Assembly: GCA_050013415.1 (NCBI GenBank)
Contig: JBEKFH010000331.1
Span: 1-5,437 of the forward strand
Origin: Palsa-506 sp050013415
GTDB taxonomy: Bacteria > Actinomycetota > Actinomycetes > Streptosporangiales > Streptosporangiaceae
DNA: 5,437 nucleotides
Direction of reading: 5' to 3'
Shown here: piece after piece, positions 1-4,708 of the stretch
How positions within the stretch are numbered: the stretch's first letter is position 1
Layout: the number at the start of each line of letters is the position of its first letter
Position numbers and translations under genes: made by a program
The notes under the pieces: model-generated
The model's database searches: none
Told to the model about the DNA's origin: nothing
Seen by the model: only the letters and a program-made list of their open reading frames with translations

Positions 1-207
1 GAACGACTGGATCACCGGGTGCCAGCTCTGCTGGTGATGAGCGGTGGCGTGCTTGTGCTCGGAGGAATCGCAGCAGCCGACGTGACCGCAGGTCAGGCAC
101 ATCCTGAGGTGGACCCAGGTCGTGCCGTTCGCGAGGCATTCCTCGCAGCCGTCGGGAGTACTCGCCTCGACGGGATCGAGGCTCTTGACGTGCGTGCATC
201 CGGCCAT
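1..207 (-). CDS. UBP-type zinc finger protein (3' end cut by window edge)
   Basis: The minus strand from ATG at 207 reads open to the window edge (69 codons visible). The product begins MAGCTHVKSLDP and continues with a Cys/His pattern typical of the ZnF-UBP fold: C4 and H6, a C21-x2-C24 pair in GCEECL, W31-V-H33-L-R35 before C37-x2-C40, then GHVGCCD (H42, C45, C46) and a His-rich stretch (H51, H53, H57, H58, H63). The order C-x-H, CEECL, WVHLR-x-C-x2-CGHVGCCD, H-x-H-x3-H matches stand-alone bacterial UBP-type zinc fingers, usually about 80-100 residues, so perhaps 15-30 residues are missing. In eukaryotes this fold binds the ubiquitin C-terminus; in bacteria, which mostly lack ubiquitin, the ligand and role are unknown. 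A GAGGA ribosome-binding site at 219-215 lies 7 nt before the ATG. The other ATG nearby (215) is in a different frame that does not give the zinc-finger pattern. The gene is divergent from the repeat protein at 270. Confidence 0.85.
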   Translation of the reverse strand, partial: MAGCTHVKSLDPVEASTPDGCEECLANGTTWVHLRMCLTCGHVGCCDSSEHKHATAHHQQSWHPVIQSF

Positions 208-256
208 CGGGCCATCCTCGCACTGCACGCCTCTTACTGTTCGTCGGCCCTGGGCC

Positions 257-262
257 TAGCGT
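257..262 (+). promoter_or_regulatory. Candidate -10 box for a leaderless transcript of the repeat-protein gene
   Basis: TAGCGT at 257-262 fits the actinobacterial TANNNT -10 pattern and ends 7 nt before the A of the ATG at 270, the spacing expected if transcription starts at that A. TTACTG at 234-239 is at the right distance (17 bp) but matches TTGACA poorly. The call rests on spacing and on the unusable Shine-Dalgarno described in the findings; no transcript data are available. Confidence 0.4.
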
Positions 263-269
263 AGGAGGC

Positions 270-1739
270 ATGAACCTCCGCGCGATCGTGATCACCGCGG
301 CGGCTGCGGCGGCCATCTGCCCGGGGCTGCTGACCGGTGCCACTGCGGTGGCAGCCGCGACGGGATCGCCCGCAGCTGCGCGCGTCCCGTCCTCGGGCGG
401 CACCTGGGGCAAGGCGCAGGAGGTGCCCGGCACCGCCGCCCTCAACAAGGGCGGGACCGCCGATGCCGAATCGGTGTCGTGCGGCTCGGCGGGCAACTGC
501 AGCGCCGGCGGGTACTACACGGACGGCTCCGGCGCCGTGCAGGCGTTCGTCGCGGGCGAGATCAGCGGCACCTGGGGCATCGCGAAGGAGGTGCCCGGCA
601 GCGGGGCCCTCAATCAGGACGGGGGCGCCGTGATCCTCTCGGTGTCGTGCGCCTCGGCGGGCAACTGCAGCGCCGGCGGGGATTACGCGGACGGCTCCGG
701 CCACCAGCAGGCAATGGTCGCCGGCGAGACCAGCGGCACCTGGGGCACCGCGAAGGAGGTCCCGGGCACCGCCGCCCTCAACACGGGCGGGAACTCCGCG
801 GTCATCTCGCTGTCGTGCGCCTCGGCGGGCAACTGCAGCGCCGGCGGGTACTACACGGACAGTTCCAAGCATCAGCAGGTCTTCGTGGCGGGGGAGACGG
901 GCGGCATCTGGGGCACCGCGAAGGAGATCCCCGGTACCGCGGCCCTCAACGCCGGAGACGCCTACCTCAACTCGGTGTCGTGCGGCGCGGCGGGCAACTG
1001 CAGCGCCGGCGGGTACTACACCTACCACGGCAGGCTGCAGGCGTTCGTCGCCGGGGAGACCGGCGGCATCTGGGGCACCGCGAAGGAGGTGCCCGGTACC
1101 GCCGCGCTCAACGCCGGCGGCGGAGCCGGGATCAACTCGCTATCCTGCGCCTCGGCGGGCAGCTGCACCGCGGGCGGGTTCTACACCAACGGCGCCGGCC
1201 AGCTTGAGGCATGGGTCTCCAGCGAGGTCAGCGGCACCTGGGGCACCGCGAAGGAGGTGCCCGGCATCGCGGCACTCAACAAGAGCGGTGACGCCCAGAT
1301 AACCGCTATGTCCTGCGCCTCGGCGGGCAGCTGCAGCGCCGGCGGGTTCTACACCGACGGCTCCTTCGCCGAGCAGGTCTTCGTCGTCGGCGAGACCAGC
1401 GGTACCTGGGGTACCGCCGGGGAGGTCCCCGGCACGGCGGCACTCAACCAGGCCGGCGCCGCCGATCTCCAGTCGGTATCGTGCGCCTCGGCGGGCAACT
1501 GCAGCGCCGGCGGGGGCTACGAGGCCAGTGTCGGGGTGGGGGAAGCGTACGTCGTCAGCGAGATCAGCGGCACCTGGCGCAGCGCCGAGGAAGTTCCCGG
1601 CAGCGCGGCGCTCAACAAGGGCGCGAGCGCCCAGGTCAACTCGGTGTCCTGCGCCTCGGCGGGTGCCTGCAGCGCCGGCGGGTCCTACCTGGACAGCCTC
1701 CATAACTCCCAGGCGTTCGTCGCCGGCGAGACCACGTAG
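270..1739 (+). CDS. Exported protein of eight 56-residue Cys-pair repeats, function unknown
   Basis: The 489-residue product starts MNLRAIVITAAAAAAICPG, a Sec-type signal peptide with R4 as the positive end, a hydrophobic core to about residue 21 and AxA cleavage sites near residues 26-30. After a short linker, residues 44-489 are eight back-to-back repeats of 56 residues (the fourth has 54): 44-99, 100-155, 156-211, 212-265, 266-321, 322-377, 378-433 and 434-489. Each opens with GTWGTAKEVPGTAALN or a variant, then SVSCASAGNCSAGGYYTD, and closes with a QAFVAGETS-like strand. Every repeat keeps two Cys six positions apart, probably an intra-repeat disulphide outside the cell. Strand-rich repeats with a conserved Trp suggest beta-propeller blades, so an eight-bladed propeller is plausible but not shown. 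There is no sorting signal or C-terminal membrane segment, so it is probably secreted. I do not recognise a named family. The start is ATG 270 because downstream GTG 288 would lose the charged end of the signal peptide. Confidence 0.85.
   Translation: MNLRAIVITAAAAAAICPGLLTGATAVAAATGSPAAARVPSSGGTWGKAQEVPGTAALNKGGTADAESVSCGSAGNCSAGGYYTDGSGAVQAFVAGEISGTWGIAKEVPGSGALNQDGGAVILSVSCASAGNCSAGGDYADGSGHQQAMVAGETSGTWGTAKEVPGTAALNTGGNSAVISLSCASAGNCSAGGYYTDSSKHQQVFVAGETGGIWGTAKEIPGTAALNAGDAYLNSVSCGAAGNCSAGGYYTYHGRLQAFVAGETGGIWGTAKEVPGTAALNAGGGAGINSLSCASAGSCTAGGFYTNGAGQLEAWVSSEVSGTWGTAKEVPGIAALNKSGDAQITAMSCASAGSCSAGGFYTDGSFAEQVFVVGETSGTWGTAGEVPGTAALNQAGAADLQSVSCASAGNCSAGGGYEASVGVGEAYVVSEISGTWRSAEEVPGSAALNKGASAQVNSVSCASAGACSAGGSYLDSLHNSQAFVAGETT
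399..1736 (+). repeat. Eight in-frame tandem repeats, 168-bp unit (one of 162 bp)
   Basis: Units start at 399, 567, 735, 903, 1065, 1233, 1401 and 1569 and run to the last sense codon at 1736. The unit at 903 is 6 bp shorter. The best-kept segment surrounds the Cys pair: the 20-mer ggcaactgcagcgccggcgg occurs without change in units 1, 2, 3, 4 and 7, and near-copies occur in the other three. Such DNA-level identity suggests recent duplication or gene conversion. Confidence 0.92.
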
Positions 1740-1770
1740 CCGGCTCCGCCTCCCCGCCCGCCGCGGGCTT

Positions 1771-2625
1771 ATGCTGGCGCGGGTGACTGCGCAACGGACG
1801 CTGCGGCTTGGGCGGCGGGAGTGGGCGCCTGGCTCGTTCGCGGTCATGGCCGTGATCAACCGGACGCCCGACTCGTTCTTTGACCAGGGCGCGACGCGGG
1901 AGTTCGGCGCTGCGCTGGACGCGGCCGGCCGGGCCATCGCCGCTGGCGCCGACATCGTGGACATCGGGGGAGTGAAGGCCGGCCCTGGCGATGACGTGGA
2001 CGTGGCCGAGGAGATCCGGCGGGTGGCCGGCCTCGTTGCCGCGGTCAGGGACGCCCATCCCGACGTGGTGATCAGCGTGGACACCTGGCGGGCCGAGGTG
2101 GGCGAGGCTGTCGCCGGGGCCGGCGCTGACCTGCTCAATGATGCCTGGGGAGGCGTGGACCCGCGGCTCGCCGAGGTCGCGGCCAGCCACGGGATGGGTC
2201 TGGTCTGCGCGCACGCGGGCGGCCTGACGCCGCGGACCGGCCCGCACCGCCCTGCCTACGCCGACGTGACGGCGTCAGTGATCGAGTACGTGACTGCGGC
2301 GGCCGACCGGGCGGCGGCCGCCGGGGTGCGGCCGGACGGGATCCTGATCGACCCCGCGCACGACTTCGGGAAGAACACCTGGCAGTCGCTGGAGGTGACG
2401 CGACGGCTCGGCGAGCTCGCCGACACTGGCTGGCCGGTGCTTGTCGCGGTGTCGAACAAGGACTTCATCGGCGAGACGCTCGACCTTGGAGTCGGCGAGC
2501 GGGCCGAGGGGACGATCGCCGCGCTGGCGATCTCGGCCTGGCTGGGCGCCCGGGCATTCCGGGTGCACGACCCTGCCGCGGCTCGCAGCGCGCTCCAGTC
2601 CATCACGGACCTGCGGCGGGACTAG
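1771..2625 (+). CDS. folP: FolP2-type dihydropteroate synthase paralogue
   Basis: This 284-residue protein has the pterin-binding TIM-barrel plan of dihydropteroate synthase, which condenses 6-hydroxymethyl-dihydropterin diphosphate with p-aminobenzoate in folate synthesis. Visible motifs, in order, are VINRTPDSFFDQGAT (28-42), DIGGVKAGPG (64-73), SVDTWRA (102-108), NDAWGGVDP (123-131), DPAHDFGKNT (194-203), SNKDFIGETL (228-237) and FRVHD (263-267). The pterin-site Asp104, Asn123, Lys230, Arg264 and His266 are kept. The usual GGxSxRPG loop that contacts p-aminobenzoate and sulphonamides is GGVKAGPG here. That loop, with TWRA, NDxWGG and DPAHDFGKNT, is the signature of the mycobacterial FolP2 group, reported not to show normal synthase activity, so true folate activity is doubtful. 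ATG 1771 gives the family length. Its ribosome-binding site is poor, GTG 1783 is an alternative, and the frame's extension upstream of 1771 into the repeat gene is a by-product. It may be co-transcribed with the repeat gene, 31 bp upstream. Confidence 0.88.
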   Translation: MLARVTAQRTLRLGRREWAPGSFAVMAVINRTPDSFFDQGATREFGAALDAAGRAIAAGADIVDIGGVKAGPGDDVDVAEEIRRVAGLVAAVRDAHPDVVISVDTWRAEVGEAVAGAGADLLNDAWGGVDPRLAEVAASHGMGLVCAHAGGLTPRTGPHRPAYADVTASVIEYVTAAADRAAAAGVRPDGILIDPAHDFGKNTWQSLEVTRRLGELADTGWPVLVAVSNKDFIGETLDLGVGERAEGTIAALAISAWLGARAFRVHDPAAARSALQSITDLRRD

Positions 2626-2762
2626 CGGGCGGCCGGGGTGGCTGGGCCAGCGGGCGGCCGGGGCGGCGGGACTAGCGGGCGGCGGGATCAGCGGGCGGCG
2701 GACTAGCGGGCAGCCGGGCTGACGGGCGGCGGGCCGGGCTGGCGGGCGGGTGGCTGGGCTAG
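2613..2762 (+). repeat. G-rich degenerate tandem repeat between convergent genes, G-quadruplex-like
   Basis: Units of roughly 15-23 bp built on a ctagcgggcggc core fill the gap between the two convergent stop codons. A 21-bp perfect direct copy occurs at 2613-2633 and 2663-2683, and a one-base-deleted variant at about 2696-2714. The plus strand has more than 15 runs of three or four G; consecutive runs from 2618 to 2695 are separated by only 4-6 nt, which meets the usual G-quadruplex pattern, and a second set runs from 2708 to 2758. The first unit includes the last codons and stop of the folP paralogue, and the last includes the stop of the MerR-DICT gene. No hairpin followed by a T-run was found, so no ordinary intrinsic terminator is present. 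Confidence 0.8.
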
Positions 2763-3706
2763 CGGCTGGCGGGGCGGGACTGGGCGGCCAGGTAGTCGAT
2801 CGTGCGCTCCAGGAGGCCGCCGGCCCGGCGCAGGTCGGGTGAGGCGGGGGCGGGTTCGTCGCGGAGCAGGGGCGCCAGCCTGCTGGTGAGTTCGGGGAGA
2901 ACGGCCGCCGCCAGCCCGGTGCCGATCCGCGCGGCGCTGCGGACCACCTGGGGCTCGGCTGACCACACCGCCTCGAAGAGCCGGCCGGAGTCGGGGCGGT
3001 GCCCCTGCCCCGGGTACTCCCAGCCGGCCACGCAGGCCGGCTGGTCCGGCGCGTCGCAGATCAGCGCCCACTCGCGGCGCATCGGGGAACTCTCCGCGAC
3101 AGGTACCTCTGCCAGCGGGCCCGGCCTGTGACGAGCGCGTTCAAAATCGGCGAAGACCACCGTCTGCTCCGCGCTGCGCGCCAGGTCCGCCCAGCGGGCG
3201 CCGGCCGCACCGTAGAAGCCGCGGCTCTGGAAGGAGCCGAGCAGGACCGGCCGCTGCGCGCGGGCGCAGCACTCGTCCTCGATCGCCCGGGTCAGGGCCA
3301 GCAGCACCGCCTTGGGCATGACGTGGGCCCGCAGGCCGGGGTGACGGCGGCGGAGCTCGGCGAAGATCGACGTCCGGGGGCTCTGGTCGGCGCCGGAGAC
3401 CGCGTGCGCCATCGCCGCGGGCAGCGACAGGCCGCGCGCCCGGCATGCCAGGACCTCGGCCAGCAGGTCGCAGTCGGATTCGCGGTACCGCCGCTGGCCG
3501 CTGGCCGAGCGCTGCGGGCGGGGCAGGCCGTAGCGCTGCTCCCAGTTCCGCAGCCCGGCGACCGGAATCCCGGTCCGCCGCGAGACCTCGCTGATCGGCA
3601 GCACGGCCGGGTCAGCGACGGCGTTTCCGCTGGCGGCCTCAGGGACGCGTGAGGTCTCCGGGACGGGTGAGGTCCCGGGTCCGTGCCAGGTCCCAGAGTT
3701 CATCAT
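2759..3706 (-). CDS. MerR-family transcriptional regulator with DICT sensory domain
   Basis: The 315-residue product has an unstructured Pro/Ser/Thr-rich tail (1-34), then a MerR-type winged helix-turn-helix at about 37-100: LPISEVSRRTGIPVAGLRNWEQRYG followed by the wing around SASGQRRYRESD. LRNWEQRYGL in place of the classical IRYYE is common in sensory MerR relatives. Residues about 112-235 look like a DICT domain, with RPVLLGSFQSRGFY, ARWADLARSAEQTVVFADF and a later REWALICD strand. DICT was defined as a sensory domain in diguanylate cyclases and two-component proteins and is often fused to MerR heads in actinobacteria; its ligand is unknown. The C-terminal 70 residues are helical and Arg/Ala-rich. 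The start is ATG 3706, with GGGAAGG at 3722-3716, 9 nt upstream; the next codon is also ATG. The gene is divergent from a WhiB gene across a region with an inverted repeat, suggesting that it controls itself and perhaps that gene. Confidence 0.88.
   Translation of the reverse strand: MMNSGTWHGPGTSPVPETSRVPEAASGNAVADPAVLPISEVSRRTGIPVAGLRNWEQRYGLPRPQRSASGQRRYRESDCDLLAEVLACRARGLSLPAAMAHAVSGADQSPRTSIFAELRRRHPGLRAHVMPKAVLLALTRAIEDECCARAQRPVLLGSFQSRGFYGAAGARWADLARSAEQTVVFADFERARHRPGPLAEVPVAESSPMRREWALICDAPDQPACVAGWEYPGQGHRPDSGRLFEAVWSAEPQVVRSAARIGTGLAAAVLPELTSRLAPLLRDEPAPASPDLRRAGGLLERTIDYLAAQSRPASR
3642..3677 (-). repeat. 18-bp imperfect tandem duplication in the MerR-DICT N-terminal tail
   Basis: Plus-strand 3642-3659 and 3660-3677 match at 15 of 18 positions (gggacgcgtgaggtctcc and gggacgggtgaggtcccg). 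It is in frame and accounts for the repetitive P/S/T-rich segment near residues 11-22 of the regulator, ahead of the DNA-binding domain. Confidence 0.7.
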
Positions 3707-3733
3707 GCCGATTAGCCTTCCCTAGTCAGCGTG

Positions 3734-3739
3734 ATGATA
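3734..3739 (-). promoter_or_regulatory. Candidate -10 box of the MerR-DICT gene
   Basis: On the minus strand 3739-3734 reads TATCAT, five of six matches to TATAAT, which is unusual in such GC-rich DNA. It would place transcription start near 3727 and leave about 20 nt of leader containing the GGGAAGG ribosome-binding site. At 17-19 bp upstream there is no good -35 box (GATGTT, GGATGT or TGGATG), which fits a promoter that depends on an activator. Confidence 0.45.
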
Positions 3740-3775
3740 CGGTAGCACCCAGACAAAACATCCAGGGTGCAACCG
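3740..3775. promoter_or_regulatory. Inverted repeat (11-bp arms, 14-bp spacer), candidate operator
   Basis: The left arm CGGTAGCACCC (3740-3750) and right arm GGGTGCAACCG (3765-3775) are complementary at 10 of 11 positions; the single mismatch is internal. The AT-richer spacer is agacaaaacatcca. The arm centres are 25 bp apart. It lies immediately upstream of the TATCAT box of the MerR-DICT gene and about 90 bp before the WhiB start. A dimeric regulator, most simply the MerR-DICT protein itself, could bind here. The assignment to that protein is inference. Confidence 0.55.
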
Positions 3776-3866
3776 CCCGAGAACTCGTTTCGAAGTACCT
3801 AGAGAGGCGCACTGTGTCCCGCCCTGCTGACGCCCTGCAAGCCGATGACGGGTCTAGGAGGAAGCC

Positions 3867-4295
3867 ATGACAGCCGCCGATTGCCGCGACTCGGCCGCCA
3901 GTGAATCCAGCGATCACCCCGGCCGTGAGTTCAGCGAGCAGGCCGGGGAGTTCAGCGAGCAGACCGGCCGTCCGGAGACGCTGCGCCCGGTGCTCGCGGC
4001 CAGTTATGACGCGGCCAGCTATGACCAGGCCTCGTGGCGCGACTCCGCGGCCTGCCGTTACTTCGACACCGAGCTGTTCTTCCCGATCGGGAAGGCCGGT
4101 GCCGCCCTCGCGGAAACCGAGCAGGCCAAGATGGTCTGCGCCGGCTGCCCCGTCCGGCAGGCGTGCCTGACGTTCGCCCTCTCCACCAACCAGCTGTACG
4201 GGATCTGGGGCGGCTACGACGAGGACGAGCGCCGGCCGATGCACCGGCGGTGGCGGGCGGACCGCTACGGGGATGTCATCCCGGCCGCTATGTGA
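3867..4295 (+). CDS. WhiB-family (Wbl) iron-sulphur transcriptional regulator
   Basis: The 142-residue product has the four Wbl cysteines C63, C91, C94 and C100 (C-x27-C-x2-C-x5-C), which bind a [4Fe-4S] cluster. They sit in WRDSAACRYFDTELFFPIG and AKMVCAGCPVRQAC. The G-(V/I)-W-G-G turn follows as YGIWGGYDEDERR (111-123), then a basic tail HRRWRADRYGD that is usually the DNA-contacting part. Wbl proteins are actinobacterial redox or nitric-oxide sensing regulators that often act with a sigma factor. Residues 1-56 form an acidic, probably disordered tail containing two short internal duplications. I cannot assign it to a specific Wbl class. The start is ATG 3867, with AGGAGG at 3856-3861 and a 5-nt gap. 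The gene is divergent from the MerR-DICT regulator and convergent with the small Cys/His gene, with only 17 bp between stops. No convincing promoter was seen in the 91 bp between the inverted repeat and the start. Confidence 0.95.
   Translation: MTAADCRDSAASESSDHPGREFSEQAGEFSEQTGRPETLRPVLAASYDAASYDQASWRDSAACRYFDTELFFPIGKAGAALAETEQAKMVCAGCPVRQACLTFALSTNQLYGIWGGYDEDERRPMHRRWRADRYGDVIPAAM
3927..3968 (+). repeat. 21-bp tandem duplication in the WhiB N-terminal tail
   Basis: 3927-3947 and 3948-3968 differ at two positions and encode two copies of the seven-residue EFSEQ(A/T)G segment, in frame. It lies before the iron-sulphur domain. Confidence 0.85.
3996..4025 (+). repeat. 15-bp tandem duplication in the WhiB N-terminal tail
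   Basis: gcggccagttatgac (3996-4010) is followed directly by gcggccagctatgac (4011-4025), one mismatch, encoding AASYD twice just before the W57 that opens the Wbl domain. Confidence 0.85.
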
Positions 4296-4312
4296 CGTCG
4301 CGCCGGGCCGGG

Positions 4313-4600
4313 TCAGCCGCCGCCGGCGGCCGTGATCGCGGTGCGCACGGCATCCTGGTGCTCGGGGTCGGATGCGCCGTGGCCAGAGCGCCAGGTCGCC
4401 CACACCCGGTCGCGGATCTGCCGGGGCACGAGGTACCAGTGGACGTGGCACATCAGCCGGGACGGGTCAATCTCGGCGCCGCAGTCGCCCACCGGGCAGC
4501 GGCTGGCCTGCGATAACTCCGCCTGCTGCCCGCCCGGCCCGCGGCCGCGACCGCCGGTGAATTCAGTTGCCGTGCGGGATTCGCTCACCTGGCTGGTCAT
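4313..4600 (-). CDS. Small Cys/His protein, probably zinc-binding, function unknown
   Basis: The product has 95 residues. Residues 1-33 are polar and Gly-rich. The conserved-looking core is C35-x4-C40-x10-C51-x2-H54 (RCPVGDCGAEIDPSRLMCHVHWYLVP), a probable single zinc site, followed by a helical segment RQIRDRVWATWRSG and a shorter end EHQDAVRTAI. Small actinobacterial and phage-associated hypothetical proteins with LMC-x2-HW-x2-(V/L)P after a C-x4-C pair look similar, but I know no function for them. There is no signal peptide or membrane segment, so it is expected in the cytoplasm. The start is ATG 4600, with GGAAGGA at 4615-4609, 8 nt upstream. It lies downstream of, and co-directional with, a TetR gene (108-bp gap) and converges on whiB. 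Confidence 0.75.
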   Translation of the reverse strand: MTSQVSESRTATEFTGGRGRGPGGQQAELSQASRCPVGDCGAEIDPSRLMCHVHWYLVPRQIRDRVWATWRSGHGASDPEHQDAVRTAITAAGGG

Positions 4601-4632
4601 GGCACACGTCCTTCCTATCCGCCCCCTGCTGC

Positions 4633-4668
4633 TGATAAGAACAAGATATGCCGGGTTTCTGATATTTC
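4633..4668. promoter_or_regulatory. AT-rich island, likely promoter or operator of the small Cys/His gene
   Basis: This stretch is mostly A/T, in sharp contrast to its surroundings, and sits 33-68 bp before the ATG at 4600. CTGATA occurs twice (4632-4637 and 4659-4664, 27 bp apart). On the minus strand TATCTT (4648-4643) fits a TANNNT -10, but no good -35 is found at 16-18 bp. The regulator is unknown; the upstream TetR protein is one candidate. Confidence 0.35.
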
Positions 4669-4708
4669 CCTGCGAGCACGCCCGGTGTCAGCCGTAAGCG
4701 AAACCCGC

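Noticed and set aside
19..264. Plus-strand open frame of 81 residues
   Set aside because: It lies opposite the UBP zinc-finger gene, which has a clear Cys/His pattern and ribosome-binding site; this frame has neither.
309..320. Lipobox around C17 of the repeat protein
   Set aside because: The residues before the Cys are A-A-I; a lipobox needs a small residue just before the Cys, and the AxA sites downstream fit signal peptidase I.
234..1028. Long minus-strand open frame opposite the repeat gene
   Set aside because: It is the antisense shadow of the repeats: its product has the same 56-residue period, no ribosome-binding site and no recognisable domain.
1756..1768. GCCCG-CCG-CGGGC hairpin just before the folP ATG
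   Set aside because: A 5-bp GC stem with a 3-nt loop is expected by chance in DNA of this composition; no T-run and no sign of a regulatory element.
1528..1770. N-terminal extension of the folP frame into the repeat gene
   Set aside because: The 81 extra residues are out-of-frame repeat DNA (Arg/Ala/Pro-rich) and do not resemble any FolP; ATG 1771 gives the expected length.
1140..2138. Long minus-strand open frame spanning the repeat gene and folP
   Set aside because: It runs antisense across two well-supported genes and changes character where they change, as expected of GC-rich shadow frames.
2613..2762. CRISPR array
   Set aside because: Units are short, degenerate and have no unique spacers of constant length; it is a simple G-rich tandem repeat.
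2999..3652. Plus-strand open frame opposite MerR-DICT
   Set aside because: Shadow of the MerR-DICT gene: Arg/Ala/Gly-rich, no motif and no ribosome-binding site.
3712..3740. Plus-strand promoter TTAGCC / TGATAC for whiB
   Set aside because: Both boxes match consensus poorly (3/6 and 2/6) and it would overlap the better minus-strand promoter.
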